A stretch of 64,000 nucleotides of DNA from Williamsia phyllosphaerae (GCF_014635305.1 NZ_BMCS01000002.1:919664-983663), one strand, 5' to 3'. Shown: positions 46,395 to 58,003, counted from the stretch's first letter. The notes: generated by a model not told the origin, from the sequence alone. A program made the numbers and translations.

Positions 46395-47585
46395 TCAGGT
46401 GCCCTTGACGTTGAGCACCTGCCGCAGCACGTGGTCGATCGACACGAGCCGCTCGGCGTCGGCCATCACGACGTCTATGTCCTTGTACGCCTGCGGGATC
46501 TCGTCGATCCACTCCGCGCCGTGCCGGTACTCGATGCCGGTCATCGCCGTCGCGAGGTCGGCCTCGGTATAGCGACGCTTGGCCTCGGTCCGCGAGAACC
46601 GACGTCCCGCACCGTGCGGCGCGGAGCAGAGGCCACCACCGTGACCCTTGCCGGTCACGATGTAGGACCGGGTGCCCATCGATCCCGGGATGATGCCTTG
46701 GACACCCTCGTGGGCATCGATGGCACCCTTCCTGGTCAGCCACACATCCTTGCCGCCGTGGTGTTCACGGACGGTGTAGTTGTGGTGGCAGTTGATCCTC
46801 TCGGTCTCGAGACCGGCCGGGTCACCGTCGTGGCCGACCCAGTGCGCGAACGCCTGCCGGAACCGGTCCATCATCTCCGCGCGGTTCTCGAGTGCGAACC
46901 GCTGCGCCCACGCCAGATCACGCAGGTACACATCGAGTTCCGACGTCCCGTGCGGGAGGTACGCGAGGTCGGCGTTGGGCAGCGGGATGTGCCACTGCCG
47001 ACACAACCTCTGCGCGATCTTGATGTGTCGCTGCGCGATCCGGTTGCCGACGCCGCGTGAGCCCGAGTGCAGGAACATCCACACCCGATCCTCCTCGTCG
47101 AGGCACAGTTCGATGAAGTGGTTACCACCGCCGAGCGAACCGAGCTGCTCACGCCATTTCGGCGAATGCGACAGCTCGACCCCGTCGGCCGCGGCCAGCT
47201 CCTCCAACACCGCGATACGCCCGGCGGTGAACGGGTAGCGGTCCACCGCGCGGTTGTAGTTGCCCGGCGAGAGCGGAATCGCGGACTCGATGGACGTCCG
47301 CAGCTCGGCACGGTCGAAGTTCTCGATCGCATCGGCGTCGAAAGTCGTTCGCACCGCGATCATCCCGCAGCCGATGTCGACTCCCACCGCCGCCGGGATC
47401 ACGGCGTCCACGGTCGGGATGACGGTACCGACCGCCGAGCCCTTGCCGTAGTGGGCGTCGGGCATCAACGCCACGTGCGGGTGCACGAAAGGCAGGGCTG
47501 CGGTCTCCTTGGCCTGTTCGATCGTCTTGTCGTCGATCTCGGAGGCGAAGCTGAGCAGCTTGAGGTTGCCGATGCGGGTGGTCAC
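46395..47585 (-). CDS. rtcB: RtcB family RNA ligase
   Basis: This 396-residue protein has conserved metal-binding motifs DIGCGM, SLGGGNHFIEL, HSGSRGVGN, HHNYT and the GMP-linking histidine region GSMGTRSYIVTGKGHGG, then SAPHGAGRRFSR. RtcB joins RNA 2',3'-cyclic phosphate or 3'-phosphate ends to 5'-OH ends with GTP and Mn2+, for RNA repair. Its start is a GTG with AAGGAGAA, which is itself part of a 7-base inverted repeat that could hide it. Confidence 0.93.
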   Translation of the reverse strand: MTTRIGNLKLLSFASEIDDKTIEQAKETAALPFVHPHVALMPDAHYGKGSAVGTVIPTVDAVIPAAVGVDIGCGMIAVRTTFDADAIENFDRAELRTSIESAIPLSPGNYNRAVDRYPFTAGRIAVLEELAAADGVELSHSPKWREQLGSLGGGNHFIELCLDEEDRVWMFLHSGSRGVGNRIAQRHIKIAQRLCRQWHIPLPNADLAYLPHGTSELDVYLRDLAWAQRFALENRAEMMDRFRQAFAHWVGHDGDPAGLETERINCHHNYTVREHHGGKDVWLTRKGAIDAHEGVQGIIPGSMGTRSYIVTGKGHGGGLCSAPHGAGRRFSRTEAKRRYTEADLATAMTGIEYRHGAEWIDEIPQAYKDIDVVMADAERLVSIDHVLRQVLNVKGT

Positions 47586-47589
47586 TGGA

Positions 47590-47612
47590 TTCTCCTTCGT
47601 GGTCGAGGAGAA
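47590..47612 (-). promoter_or_regulatory. hairpin that could sequester the rtcB ribosome binding site
   Basis: On the minus strand TTCTCCT pairs with the AGGAGAA ribosome binding site immediately upstream of the rtcB start (7-base stem, 9-base loop). Melting or protein binding could switch translation. Confidence 0.55.
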
Positions 47613-47659
47613 GTGTCCAGCACAAGACCGCTGAGCGCGAACGATTTACGGTCGTCCGT

Positions 47660-48754
47660 TCAGGCGTGGGCGACCGCCGATGCGGGGATGAGACCGCGGC
47701 CGGTGACGAGCGGGAGCTCGAGCGCGGTGACGAGGCCGGGCTCGGCGGCGACCACCGCCTCCACGGCGTTGACCAGTCGCATGGCGGTGACGATCATGCC
47801 CGAGACGTTGTGGTCGCCGTGCTCACCGTGATGACTGAAATCCACGGTCATCATCGGCTCGCCGGTGATCTCGATGCGGTAGCACCCGTCGCCGGAGTTC
47901 GGGGTCGGCCAGTCGGGGCGCTGCGCCGGGTGCGTACGGGTGATGTGGTCGAGCACAACGCGTTCGACGCCGTCGACCTTGCCGATCACCTGGAATCGCA
48001 CCGCGGCCATGGTGCCCGTGGCGATGTCGCACGACACCGTGGAGATGTCCTCCTCGGCGGCGTAGCGCTCGACCTTCTCCTCCAACGGCTCGTCGAGGGT
48101 CAGGCCGAGACCGGCGGCGATCTGACGGACGACACTCCCCCACGCCATCGACAGCACGCCCGGCGTGAACAGCATCGGCGTCTCGTCGAGTGACTTGCCG
48201 AAGCCGAAGATGTCGCTCATCACGACGGGTTGGTAGTACGTCGAATAGTCGGCGATCTCGTAGCAGCGCACCTGGTCGATACGCTGCGACAGGCTCGTCA
48301 TCGCCAGGGGTAGAACGTCGTTGGCGAAACCGGGGTCGATGCCGTTGACGTGCAGGCTGGCATTGCCCTTGACGCCCGCCGCCTGCACACGGTCGACGAG
48401 GTCGTCGGGGACGACGCCCTTCGGGAACTGCAGCAGCACCGGACCGGACGACACCACGTTGATCCCGGATTCCAGGAAGAAGATGAGGTCCTCGAGTGCC
48501 TCGAAGATGCGGTCGTCGACCATCGCGGTGTGCACGATGCAATCGGGCGCCAAGGCGATGAGCGCGTCGCGGTCGTTGGTGGCGACCACCCCGAGGTCAC
48601 GGCCGAGACCGGCCAACTCGCCTGCGTCTTTACCGACCTTGTCGGGGTTCGACACCCACACCCCGACCAGTTCGAGTTCGGGCCGTGCGTCGATCCCCGC
48701 GATCGCGTGCCGCCCCACCGTTCCGGTCGACCATTCCACCACTCTGAGCGCCAC
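47660..48754 (-). CDS. DapB-like NAD(P)-dependent oxidoreductase
   Basis: This 364-residue protein begins with a Rossmann fold (LRVVEWSTGTVGRHAIAGI) and a dihydrodipicolinate-reductase-like N-terminal domain (ELVGVWVSNPDKVGKDAGELAG, DCIVHTAMVD, NVVSSGPVLL). The C-terminal half resembles 2,4-diaminopentanoate dehydrogenases and similar reductases of unknown substrate common in Mycobacteriales. It is not part of the lysine pathway by context. Located 74 bases upstream of rtcB on the same strand. Confidence 0.82.
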   Translation of the reverse strand: MALRVVEWSTGTVGRHAIAGIDARPELELVGVWVSNPDKVGKDAGELAGLGRDLGVVATNDRDALIALAPDCIVHTAMVDDRIFEALEDLIFFLESGINVVSSGPVLLQFPKGVVPDDLVDRVQAAGVKGNASLHVNGIDPGFANDVLPLAMTSLSQRIDQVRCYEIADYSTYYQPVVMSDIFGFGKSLDETPMLFTPGVLSMAWGSVVRQIAAGLGLTLDEPLEEKVERYAAEEDISTVSCDIATGTMAAVRFQVIGKVDGVERVVLDHITRTHPAQRPDWPTPNSGDGCYRIEITGEPMMTVDFSHHGEHGDHNVSGMIVTAMRLVNAVEAVVAAEPGLVTALELPLVTGRGLIPASAVAHA

Positions 48755-48833
48755 CGCAGACCTCCGTGTCCGATTCCGAGTCAGAACCCAGGGTAGAACA
48801 CGTTCTAGTTCCGGCGCGGTGGATTCGCGATCG

Positions 48834-49586
48834 TCAGGCGGACCTCAACCATCGCGTGGTGGCCGAGTTGAGCACGAGCACCGCGGTCACGATGGGGAAG
48901 GCCAACCCGATGGTCGTTCCGACGCCGGACCCGATGGCGGCTGGACCGCCGTTCACCGACGCCCCCTGGACGATGGCCAACGCGACGATCGACGTCAGGA
49001 TGGTGAGACCGCACCCGACGAGGACCAACGTCCTACCCAGCACGCGGCGTCGGAGCAACAACACGCCGCCCGCGACGAGCACCACCAACCGCGCGACAGC
49101 GACCAACCCCTCGGTGGCGGCGTACCCGACGAACCACCCCGGGACATCGATGTCGGAGATCGAGACGATGGCGATGTCGCCGATGATCGCGACGACCGCG
49201 GCCAGGGCACCGAGGAAGGCCAGCACCGCGGCGATCGTGGGGACGGTCGACGAGGGCTGGGCGACATAGCCCTGCTGCGGCCCGTAGCCGGGCTGTCCCC
49301 ATACCGGGGGCTGACCGTAACCCTGCTGCTGCCCGTACCCCGGCTGGGGTCCATAGCCCTGCGGCGCCCCGTAGCCCTGTGGCGGTTGGCCGTATCCCTG
49401 CTGCTGCTCGTACCCGGGAGGCGGTCCGTAGTACGGCTGCTGCTGCTCGTACCCGGGTGGCGGTCCATAGCCTTGCGGCGGTCCGTACCCGGGTGGTGGG
49501 CCGTACCCCTGCGGCGGACCGTAGGGGTACTGCGGCCCCGACTGCGAGGGGTCGTGCTCACCCGGCGAAGGGTTGTTCGTGGTCAT
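48834..49586 (-). CDS. PGY-rich N-terminal membrane protein
   Basis: This 250-residue protein has a low-complexity cytoplasmic half of Pro/Gly/Tyr/Gln repeats (about residues 15-110, units like QGYGPPPGY) and four hydrophobic helices in the second half ([18 protein letters not shown], [39 protein letters not shown]). Such repeats can phase separate. I do not recognise a characterised family; DUF4190-like proteins are comparable. It lies 29 bases after the purL stop, on the same strand. Confidence 0.78.
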   Translation of the reverse strand: MTTNNPSPGEHDPSQSGPQYPYGPPQGYGPPPGYGPPQGYGPPPGYEQQQPYYGPPPGYEQQQGYGQPPQGYGAPQGYGPQPGYGQQQGYGQPPVWGQPGYGPQQGYVAQPSSTVPTIAAVLAFLGALAAVVAIIGDIAIVSISDIDVPGWFVGYAATEGLVAVARLVVLVAGGVLLLRRRVLGRTLVLVGCGLTILTSIVALAIVQGASVNGGPAAIGSGVGTTIGLAFPIVTAVLVLNSATTRWLRSA

Positions 49587-49615
49587 CTCTGGGGCCTCCG
49601 TGGTCGGGGGTGAGC

Positions 49616-51895
49616 TCAGCCGAACAGTGCGGGCAGTGTCGCCTCGTGAGCGGTGCGCAACTCGGTCAGCGGAACCGAGAAGTGGTCCTGGACCTCGACC
49701 GAGTCACTGCCCTGATCGACCACACCGATACGCGTCCAGGGCATCTCGCGTGCGGTGAGCATCGCGCAGAACCGGGTCTCCTCGGTACGCGGGACCGCCA
49801 CGAGTACGCGTCCCGCCGACTCGGAGAACAACCACACGAACGGGTCGGCGTTCTCGGGCAGGATGATGCGGCAACCGGTCTCACCCGCGAGCGCCGACTC
49901 GACGACGGTCTGGATGAGCCCGCCCTCGGAGAGGTCGTGTGCCGCGGAGATCAAGCCGTCGCGCGACGCCGCGGTGAGGATCGCCCCGAGCAGCCGCTCG
50001 CGCTCGAGGTCGACCTCCGGCGGGACCCCACCGAGGTGGTCGTGGGTGACCTGCGCCCAGATCGATCCGTCGAGTTCGTCTTTCGTGTCGCCCATGAGGA
50101 TCAACGTCTCACCGGGCTCGGTTCCGAAGCCGGTCGGGATGCGCCGGTGGACGTCGTCGATGACCCCGAGGACACCGACGACCGGCGTCGGCAGGATGGG
50201 GGTCGATCCGGTCTGGTTGTAGAAGCTGACGTTGCCGCCGCACACCGGGATGCCCAGTTGCGCACAGCCGTCGGCCAATCCCTTGACCGCCTCGGAGAAC
50301 TGCCACATGACCGCCGGGTCCTCGGGCGAACCGAAGTTGAGGCAGTTGGTGACGGCCTTGGGCGTCGCGCCGGCGACCACCACGTTGCGGTACGCCTCGG
50401 CCAGGGCGAGCTGCGCACCGCGGTACGGATCGAGGTAGGTGTACCGACCCGACGCGTCGGTCGCGAGAGCGATTCCGCGGCCGGTGGATTCGTCGATCCG
50501 GATGACTCCGGAGTCGGCGTTCTCGGCCAGCACGGTGTTGCCGCGGACGTAGCGGTCGTACTGCTCGGTGATGAACTTGCGGCTGCACAGGGCCGGTGAG
50601 GCCAGCATCGTCAGCAGCGTGGAGCGCAGTTCGTCGTCGGACGACGGGCGATCCAGGGTCTTCGAGCTCGACGAGATGACCTCGTCCTGCCACTCCGGGC
50701 GCTCGACGGGACGCTGGTAGACCGGCCCCTCGTGGGCGACGGTCCGCGGCGGCACGTCGACGACGGTCTCACCGTGCCAGGTGATCTCGAGGTGCTCGCC
50801 GTCGGTGACCTCACCGATGACGGTCGCGAGCACATCCCACTTGCGGCACACGGCGAGGAACGCTTCGACGTTCTCCGGCGTCACCACCGCGCACATGCGC
50901 TCCTGGGACTCGCTGGAGAGGACCTCGGCCGGGGTCATGCCCTCGGCGCGCATGGGGACGGTCTCGAGCTGGATGCTCATGCCGCCGTCACCTGCGGACG
51001 CGAGCTCGGATGTGGCGCAGGACAACCCGGCACCGCCGAGATCCTGGATGCCGACGACGAGTCCTGCGTGGTAGAGCTCGAGGCAGCACTCGATGAGCAC
51101 CTTCTCGGTGAACGGGTCGCCGACCTGGACGGCCGGGAGCTTCTTGCGGTTCGGGCCGGATTCGCCGGTGTCGTCGAAGGTCTCCGATGCGAGCACCGAC
51201 ACGCCGCCGATGCCGTCGAGGCCGGTCCGTGCACCGAACAGGATGATCTTGTTGCCCGCGCCGGAGGCGAAGGCGAGCTGCAGGTCCTCGACCCGCAGCA
51301 CACCCGCACACAGCGCGTTGACCAGCGGGTTGCCCGCGTAGCTGGCGTCGAAGACGGTCTCGCCGCCGACGTTGGGCAGGCCGAGTGAGTTGCCGTATCC
51401 GCCCACGCCGCGCACGACACCGTCGACGACGCGGCGGGTGTCGGGGGCGTCGGCCGCACCGAAGCGCAGCTGGTCCATCACGGCGATCGGACGGGCGCCC
51501 ATTGCCATGATGTCGCGGACGATGCCGCCGACACCGGTGGCTGCGCCCTGGTACGGCTCGACGTAGGACGGGTGGTTGTGCGACTCGACCTTGAAGGTCA
51601 CCGCCCAGCCGTCGCCGATGTCGACGACGCCCGCGTTCTCGCCGATACCGGCCAGCATCGACGAGCGCATCTCGTCGGTGGTGGTCTCACCGAAGTACTT
51701 GAGGTGGACCTTCGACGACTTGTAGCTGCAGTGCTCCGACCACATCACCGAGTACATGGCCAGCTCGGCGTCGGTGGGGCGGCGGCCGAGGATCTCGCGG
51801 ATCCGCGCGTACTCGTCGTCCTTCAGTCCTAGCTCGCGGAAGGGTTGTGGATCATCGGGCGTCTGCGCTGCATGGCTGACGGTGTCGACGGACAA
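49616..51895 (-). CDS. purL: phosphoribosylformylglycinamidine synthase II PurL
   Basis: This protein of about 759 residues starts, by a TTG with GGAG upstream, at [19 protein letters not shown], close to the length of the M. tuberculosis enzyme. It contains [57 protein letters not shown], and [14 protein letters not shown], all typical of the small-type PurL that works with PurQ and PurS. It makes formylglycinamidine in purine synthesis. It is divergent from eccA with 190 bases between. Confidence 0.94.
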   Translation of the reverse strand: MSVDTVSHAAQTPDDPQPFRELGLKDDEYARIREILGRRPTDAELAMYSVMWSEHCSYKSSKVHLKYFGETTTDEMRSSMLAGIGENAGVVDIGDGWAVTFKVESHNHPSYVEPYQGAATGVGGIVRDIMAMGARPIAVMDQLRFGAADAPDTRRVVDGVVRGVGGYGNSLGLPNVGGETVFDASYAGNPLVNALCAGVLRVEDLQLAFASGAGNKIILFGARTGLDGIGGVSVLASETFDDTGESGPNRKKLPAVQVGDPFTEKVLIECCLELYHAGLVVGIQDLGGAGLSCATSELASAGDGGMSIQLETVPMRAEGMTPAEVLSSESQERMCAVVTPENVEAFLAVCRKWDVLATVIGEVTDGEHLEITWHGETVVDVPPRTVAHEGPVYQRPVERPEWQDEVISSSSKTLDRPSSDDELRSTLLTMLASPALCSRKFITEQYDRYVRGNTVLAENADSGVIRIDESTGRGIALATDASGRYTYLDPYRGAQLALAEAYRNVVVAGATPKAVTNCLNFGSPEDPAVMWQFSEAVKGLADGCAQLGIPVCGGNVSFYNQTGSTPILPTPVVGVLGVIDDVHRRIPTGFGTEPGETLILMGDTKDELDGSIWAQVTHDHLGGVPPEVDLERERLLGAILTAASRDGLISAAHDLSEGGLIQTVVESALAGETGCRIILPENADPFVWLFSESAGRVLVAVPRTEETRFCAMLTAREMPWTRIGVVDQGSDSVEVQDHFSVPLTELRTAHEATLPALFG

Positions 51896-52085
51896 GGCGT
51901 CTCCGGTCCTCGAGGTGGGCGGCGTGCCGATGGATCGGCTCGGGGGAGATTGTATCCGCGCACCTCGACGGTCGCTTCCGGGTGCCGACCCGTGCGGCGG
52001 CGGCTTGACCGCGCGATACCCTGAGCGCCGTAACCGTAGATCTGTGCGGCCGATGTGCCGTACGTCGCGAGACACGCTGGGGGTC

Positions 52086-53888
52086 GTGGAAGTGGGCGAT
52101 ATTCGTCAGGCACGCCAACTGTTCGACTTGGCGGTGTTGTCGCTCGGCATCCCCGTCGACGGCCAGGAGGCCGCTCGCGATCCTGCTCAGGCGGCGCTGG
52201 CCTTCCAGCGCGCGAGCGAGCAGGCCCCGGAGATGTGCGACGCCTGGCTGGGGCGGATCGCCTGCGGCGACAACTCGCCGTACATCCTGCACAACCTCTA
52301 TCAGACGCGCAGGTCCCTGAACGGCGAGCTCCGTCGGCTCGGTCTGCCCCCGCGCACGCTGGTCGGGAGGTTCGCGACCGGGCTGTACATCGATTACCCC
52401 GTCAGCGACATCGTCGAGGTCATCTCGGCGTACGCGGCGTCGCTCATCGAGGGCCAGGACTACACCGGCGCCGAACAGGTGCTCGACGAGATCCCCGCGG
52501 AGGCGGTCACGCCGATCGCGACCTACGTCCGCGCGATGCTGCACTACTTCACGCAACGCTGGCCCGACGTGCTCACGACGCTGGCGGCGTCGGCGCGCTG
52601 GGAGGACCCGTACATGCTGGCCGCGGCGAACGTGATGGCCGGCGCGGCGTGTGCGCAGCTGGGCATGTTCACCGAGGCCAACCGTCGCCTCGAGGAGGCC
52701 GAGTCGGGGCCGATCCCCGGCGCGGCCACCGCGGCGATGTACACCCACGGACTGGTGCAGCGTGAGGAAGGCCACGAGGACAAGGCTGTCGCGTTGTTCG
52801 AGCAGGTCTATGCCCGTGACCCCGGTTTCGGCGGCGTCAGCGACGCGATGCGCAACCCGAAGTTCCGGCTCCTGGTCGTCGATCCCGAGCGCATCGCGCG
52901 CCGGACCGACAAGTGGGACCCGAAGTCGGTGCCCGAGGACAAGCCACTGGCCTCGCAGCCGGCGTCGGCTGCGCAGAACGATCAGTTGGCCGCAGCCAAG
53001 ACCGAACTCGAACGCCAGGTCGGACTCGCGTCCGTCAAAGACCAGGTCGCGAAGCTGACGTCGTCGGTGGCGCTGGCGAAGGTCCGCGCCGACAAGGGAC
53101 TCGCCTCCACGTCGCGCAGCCTGCACCTCGCGTTCACCGGTCCTCCCGGTACCGGCAAGACGACCATCGCGCGCATCATCGCGAAGACCTATTGCGGGCT
53201 GGGGCTGCTCAAGACCGACACCATCGTCGAGGCCAGCCGGCGCGACATGGTCGGTGAGCACCTCGGCAGCACCGCACCCAAGACGTCGGCGCTCATCGAC
53301 CGCGCTCTCGACGGTGTGTTGTTCATCGACGAGGCCTACACGCTGATCCAGACCGGGCTGTCCGGTGGCGACGCGTTCGGTCGCGAGGCCGTCGACACCC
53401 TGCTGGCCCGCATGGAGGACAACCGGGACCGACTCGTGGTGATCATCGCCGGCTACGACGGCGAGATCGACCGTCTGCTGTCGTCGAACGACGGTCTCGC
53501 GTCGCGTTTCGCGCGTCGCATCCGGTTCGAGTCCTACCGGCCCGAGGAGCTGTCCGAGATCGGTGAGGTCATGTCCCAGGCGCGCGACTCGGTGCTCCCC
53601 GCGCAGTCGGTGCAGATCCTGCAGGACGCGTGCCGCCCGCTCTACGACACCGTCGTCACCGACCAGAACGGTGGGCAGGTGCGTCTCATCGACCTCGCGG
53701 GCAACGGTCGTTTCGTGCGCAACGTGATCGAGGCCGCCGAGGAGGAACGCGAATACCGTCTGTCCTCCGGCGACATCGACATCACCGACCTCGACGCCGA
53801 CGCCCTGATGCGTATCGAACCCGACGACATCCGAACCGCTGTCGACAACATCGTCGCGTCCATGAACCTGGGTGCGCGGCTGCGCTAG
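52086..53888 (+). CDS. eccA: type VII secretion AAA+ ATPase EccA
   Basis: This protein of about 600 residues has an N-terminal TPR-like helical half (to about residue 250) and a C-terminal CbbX-like AAA+ domain: Walker [16 protein letters not shown] near 351, Walker [11 protein letters not shown] near 412, sensor [19 protein letters not shown]. EccA is a cytosolic chaperone-dissociating ATPase of ESX systems. A GTG at 52086 was used; 52092 is an alternative. It is convergent with eccC, with only 21 bases between. Confidence 0.92.
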   Translation: MEVGDIRQARQLFDLAVLSLGIPVDGQEAARDPAQAALAFQRASEQAPEMCDAWLGRIACGDNSPYILHNLYQTRRSLNGELRRLGLPPRTLVGRFATGLYIDYPVSDIVEVISAYAASLIEGQDYTGAEQVLDEIPAEAVTPIATYVRAMLHYFTQRWPDVLTTLAASARWEDPYMLAAANVMAGAACAQLGMFTEANRRLEEAESGPIPGAATAAMYTHGLVQREEGHEDKAVALFEQVYARDPGFGGVSDAMRNPKFRLLVVDPERIARRTDKWDPKSVPEDKPLASQPASAAQNDQLAAAKTELERQVGLASVKDQVAKLTSSVALAKVRADKGLASTSRSLHLAFTGPPGTGKTTIARIIAKTYCGLGLLKTDTIVEASRRDMVGEHLGSTAPKTSALIDRALDGVLFIDEAYTLIQTGLSGGDAFGREAVDTLLARMEDNRDRLVVIIAGYDGEIDRLLSSNDGLASRFARRIRFESYRPEELSEIGEVMSQARDSVLPAQSVQILQDACRPLYDTVVTDQNGGQVRLIDLAGNGRFVRNVIEAAEEEREYRLSSGDIDITDLDADALMRIEPDDIRTAVDNIVASMNLGARLR

Positions 53889-53909
53889 CCCGTGCGACCC
53901 AGGTCCCGG

Positions 53910-56900
53910 TTACTCCTGCGGAGCCGACCAGGCGACCTGGATCAGCCGCTCGCCGCTGCGCTGGACCAGCACACCCCGGCCCGGCGGGCGCGGTGCACTC
54001 TTTGTGGTACCCAACAGGATTCCCTCGTCCTTGGGCGCACTCATCGCGAGTCCGTCGACCGAGAGGTCCTTGAGACGGCTGATGATCGGGTCGTACATCG
54101 ATCGCGCGGCACCACCGCTGCGGCGCACCAGAATCAGGTGCAGACCGATGTCGCGCGCCTGCGGCAGCAGGTCGACCAACGGTGCCAACGGGTTGCCGGA
54201 CCCGACGGCCACCATGTCGTAATCGTCGACCACGACGTAGATCTCGGGTCCCTCCCACCACGAGCGGTTGCGCAACTGTGCGGCCGTCACGTCCGGGCCC
54301 GGCTGCCGCTTGAGCAGGTAGTCGGCCAGCTCGACGAGGTACGGCTCGGCCTGCTGCGCGGTGGTGGCGTAACCGAGCAGGTGGTTGCCCTCCACCTCGC
54401 CCAACAGGCTGCGCCGGTAGTCGACGAGCAGGATCTTGGTGTCCGCGGGCCTCCCGTTGGCGACCAGCCCACGCAGGATCGTGCGCAGCAGCGTCGTCTT
54501 GCCGCTCTCAACGTCGGCGAACGCCAGGAAGTGCGACTGCGCCGCGAAATCCAATGTCACCGGCGCGAGCTCGGCCTCGTCGATACCGATGGTCACGCGC
54601 ATCGGACTGCGCGGGACCACCGCCTCGGCGCGGGCGACGACACCCTCGCGGTCGACCCGGTCGGGCAGCATACGGACATCCGACGCCGTGCGATCGGGAT
54701 AGAACGCCGCCACCTGCGCGACCGCGGACGACACCGCCGTCGACATGTCGTCGGTCGCCGAGGAGTTGTCGAGGCGCGGGAGACCGATCAGCATGTGCAG
54801 CCGGTCCGGGCTCAGACCGCGCCCCGGACGTCCGAGCGGAACCGTCGCGGCGAGCTTGCGATCGACCTCGGAGTCGGCGGAGTCGCCGAGCCGGAGTTCG
54901 ATGCGCGTACCCAGCAGGTCCTTGACGACCGGACGGATCTCCATCCACCTCGACGCCGCGATGATCAGGTGCACACCGAACGAGAGGCCCTGCGCCGCAA
55001 TCGCACTGATCGCGTCCTCGATGACCTCGAACTCCGTCCGGACGGTCGCCCACCCGTCGATGACGAGGAACAGGTCACCGAAGTTGTCGACGTCGAGTCG
55101 CTCGTCGCCGGCGGCGCGGCGGCGCCGGAACTCCGCCATCGAGTCGATGCCGAGTTCACGGAAGCGCGCCTCACGCTGGCGGAGCACGGAGATGACCTCG
55201 GCCACCGTGCGTCGGACCCGGTCCTCCTCGAGGCGGGTGGCGACCGAGCCGACGTGCGGCAGCCCGGCCAGACCGGTGAGAGTGCCGCCACCGAAGTCGA
55301 GGCAGTAGAACTGCACCTGCTCGGGTGTGTGGGTGATGGCCGCGGACATGATCAGGGTGCGCAGCGTCGTGGACTTGCCCGACTGCGGCCCACCGACGAC
55401 GACCGCATGCCCCTGCGCGCCCGACAGATCGAGTTGCAGGACATCGCGACGCTGGTCGTAGGGACGGTCGACGATACCGATCGGGAACCGGAGACCGGCC
55501 AGACTGTCCGACGCGGCGGCACGCCAGTCGCGTGCGCGCAGCAGCCTGGTGACCGGCGGCGAGTCCTCCAACGGCGGCAACCACACCTCGTGGGCCGGGC
55601 GGCCGTGACCGACCAGCTGCGACACCACCATGTCGAGCTCGGTGACCGTCTTGCCCTCACGCAGGATCGGACCGGCGTTGTCGGCGTCGGCGACGGGTTG
55701 CTCGATGATCAGCGGCTCGGGCATCCGCATCTCGGGGACGTGAGCGGCCGTGAATACCCGGATCGGGACACTCGGGCCGGACCGCGCACCGGAGTCACCA
55801 CGGCGCGTGACGCTGCGCGTCGCCAGGTACGGACCCGACACGTACGAGGCGTTGAACCGCACCGGCTCCGACGAGTCGCACTTGAGGTAGGCCGAGCCGG
55901 GGACCGCGGGCAGGTGGTAGGCGTCGGGGACACCGAGGACGGCACGGGATTCGCTGGCCGAGAACGTCTTCAGACCGATGCGGTAGGAGAGGTGCGAGTC
56001 GAGACCACGCAGCTTGCCCTCCTCGAGGCGCTGCGAGGCGAGGAGCAGGTGCATCTGCAGCGACCGGCCCAGGCGGCCGATCATGACGAACAGCTCGGCG
56101 AAATCCGGCTTCTGCGAAAGCAGTTCGGAGAACTCGTCGACCACGATGAACAGCGCGGGCAACGGGTCAAGGGGGGCGCCGTTGAGTCGCGCCTTCTCGT
56201 AGTCGGCGACGTTGGCGAAGTTGCCCGCCGAGCGCAGCAGTTCCTGGCGGCGGTTCATCTCGCCGGCGAGGGCGTCGCGCATGCGGTCGACCATCGCCAA
56301 CTCGTCCTCGAGGTTGGTGATGACGGCCGCGACGTGCGGCAGCTCGTCGAGCCCGAGGAACGTCGCGCCGCCCTTGAAGTCGACGAGGATGAGGTTCAAC
56401 GACTCCGGCGCATGGGTCGTCACCATCGACAACACCAGTGTGCGTAGGAATTCCGACTTACCCGAACCGGTCGCGCCGATGCACAGCCCGTGCGGGCCCA
56501 TCCCGTGTTCGGCGGCCTCCTTGATGTCGATCTCCAGCGGCTGGCCGCTCTCGGTCACGCCGACGGGAACACGCAGCCGGTCACGCGGGGTCCGTGGACG
56601 CCACACGCGGTCGGGGTCGATCGCCGAGGCGTCGGCGACACCGATGAGACGCATCAGACCAGGATCCCGTGGGCCGGTGTCGGCGTCGAGGTTGATCAGC
56701 TGCGCGGCGGTGGCCAGCGAGTACCGCGCCATCCGCCGGGCGACCGCCTCGGCCGTCGCCACGGGCATGTCGTCGGGGACCGCGAAGTTCTCGACGCCGA
56801 ACGCCGAGCGCGCGCCCAGCGTCGTGCCGTCCACCACGAGCTGCGTTCCCCGGCGGGCCGCGAGCACCAGCGGGGTCTCGCCGAGTCCGATGACGGTCAC

Positions 56901-57926
56901 CGAGTCGAGTCCGCCGTCGTTGGTGCTGCGCTCGTCACCGGCGACGAAACCGCCGGCGAGGATCACCATCCACTGGATGCGGCCGTCGACCGGCGATGCG
57001 TTACGGGAGAACCGTGGTCGTTCGGTCAGCTCCGGGTCGTGGTCCTCCTCGAACTCACGCAGCGACTGATAGAGCATCCGCGCCGGGCCGGCACCGTCAC
57101 GCCGTTCCGGGTGCGCGACGTGCGGTAGCCATTTCGCCCAGGACCACTCGGCGTTCTCCGGGTCGGAGCAGACGATCGCCACGCGCACGAGGTCGGGGCC
57201 GTGGAATGCGCACAGCTGCAGCACCATCGACCGGGCCAGAGAGTTGACCGATGCGACCGTGCCCTCGATGGAGATCGCCGGGAACGCCCGCAGCGACACC
57301 GCCGTGGGGAGACCGCGGACCACTGCGTGCATGCGGATGAATCGACGCAGCGCCATCACCGACACCGGTTCGAGGTCCTCGAGCGGTCCGGTCTCGGGGC
57401 GCGCGAGTCGGGTGGCGAGACGCTGTGCACCGATGCCGAGACGCACGTGGCAGAAGTCGGCGTCGTCGGTGCGTCGCTCCCACATGCGTCGGGAGCCGAC
57501 GGCCGGCAGCAGCGATCCGGGCGAGGGATGTGACCAGACGAGGGCCTTGAGCTGGGACTGGGCGGTGTCGTCGACGTCCTTGCGGATGCGGCCGAGGTAG
57601 CGCAGGTAGTCCTTACGCTCCTCGTTGAGCTCGGCTGCCTTCGGTCCGCCGCCGCGGCCACCGCTGGCGAACATGCCGACCATCGACATGACCATCATCA
57701 TCGGGAACAGCAGCGTGACCGGGTTCTTCAGAGCCGACGAGCCTGCGGTGAAGAACAGCCCCATCATGCCGACCATCGCCACGATCATGACCACCGGCAG
57801 CAGTCGGGAGACGATGCCTGCGGGCACATTCCGAGGGACCTCGGGGGGTGGCTGGATGGACATCTCGCCGCCGGGCAGACGCGGCCGCGGGGGCCGTGCG
57901 CGGCGTACGAAACCCTCAGTCGTCAT
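53910..57926 (-). CDS. eccC: type VII secretion FtsK/SpoIIIE ATPase EccC
   Basis: This protein of about 1338 residues, with an ATG behind GGGAGGTC, begins MTTEGFVRRARPPRPRL. Two TM helices follow (around 32-80). Three ATPase domains carry Walker A at about 480 (GATGSGKSEF), 845 (GGPQSGKSTT) and 1137 (DVESGKTTLL, variant without the first Gly). The Walker B of the first reads LFIVVDEFSEL. A single EccCab polypeptide is typical of ESX-3-like systems. It supplies the motor and substrate recognition. It is divergent from eccD. Confidence 0.95.
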   Translation of the reverse strand: MTTEGFVRRARPPRPRLPGGEMSIQPPPEVPRNVPAGIVSRLLPVVMIVAMVGMMGLFFTAGSSALKNPVTLLFPMMMVMSMVGMFASGGRGGGPKAAELNEERKDYLRYLGRIRKDVDDTAQSQLKALVWSHPSPGSLLPAVGSRRMWERRTDDADFCHVRLGIGAQRLATRLARPETGPLEDLEPVSVMALRRFIRMHAVVRGLPTAVSLRAFPAISIEGTVASVNSLARSMVLQLCAFHGPDLVRVAIVCSDPENAEWSWAKWLPHVAHPERRDGAGPARMLYQSLREFEEDHDPELTERPRFSRNASPVDGRIQWMVILAGGFVAGDERSTNDGGLDSVTVIGLGETPLVLAARRGTQLVVDGTTLGARSAFGVENFAVPDDMPVATAEAVARRMARYSLATAAQLINLDADTGPRDPGLMRLIGVADASAIDPDRVWRPRTPRDRLRVPVGVTESGQPLEIDIKEAAEHGMGPHGLCIGATGSGKSEFLRTLVLSMVTTHAPESLNLILVDFKGGATFLGLDELPHVAAVITNLEDELAMVDRMRDALAGEMNRRQELLRSAGNFANVADYEKARLNGAPLDPLPALFIVVDEFSELLSQKPDFAELFVMIGRLGRSLQMHLLLASQRLEEGKLRGLDSHLSYRIGLKTFSASESRAVLGVPDAYHLPAVPGSAYLKCDSSEPVRFNASYVSGPYLATRSVTRRGDSGARSGPSVPIRVFTAAHVPEMRMPEPLIIEQPVADADNAGPILREGKTVTELDMVVSQLVGHGRPAHEVWLPPLEDSPPVTRLLRARDWRAAASDSLAGLRFPIGIVDRPYDQRRDVLQLDLSGAQGHAVVVGGPQSGKSTTLRTLIMSAAITHTPEQVQFYCLDFGGGTLTGLAGLPHVGSVATRLEEDRVRRTVAEVISVLRQREARFRELGIDSMAEFRRRRAAGDERLDVDNFGDLFLVIDGWATVRTEFEVIEDAISAIAAQGLSFGVHLIIAASRWMEIRPVVKDLLGTRIELRLGDSADSEVDRKLAATVPLGRPGRGLSPDRLHMLIGLPRLDNSSATDDMSTAVSSAVAQVAAFYPDRTASDVRMLPDRVDREGVVARAEAVVPRSPMRVTIGIDEAELAPVTLDFAAQSHFLAFADVESGKTTLLRTILRGLVANGRPADTKILLVDYRRSLLGEVEGNHLLGYATTAQQAEPYLVELADYLLKRQPGPDVTAAQLRNRSWWEGPEIYVVVDDYDMVAVGSGNPLAPLVDLLPQARDIGLHLILVRRSGGAARSMYDPIISRLKDLSVDGLAMSAPKDEGILLGTTKSAPRPPGRGVLVQRSGERLIQVAWSAPQE

Positions 57927-58003
57927 CTGACCTCCCCGAGCCATAGATCGTTGCGTCGGCTATCGTACGGTTCGCACAGTTGACAGGGAGGCACTGGATA
58001 CAG

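Noticed and set aside
53892..56447. 851-codon plus-strand frame opposite eccC
   Set aside because: It is the antisense shadow of the ATPase; no start signal and no recognisable domain.
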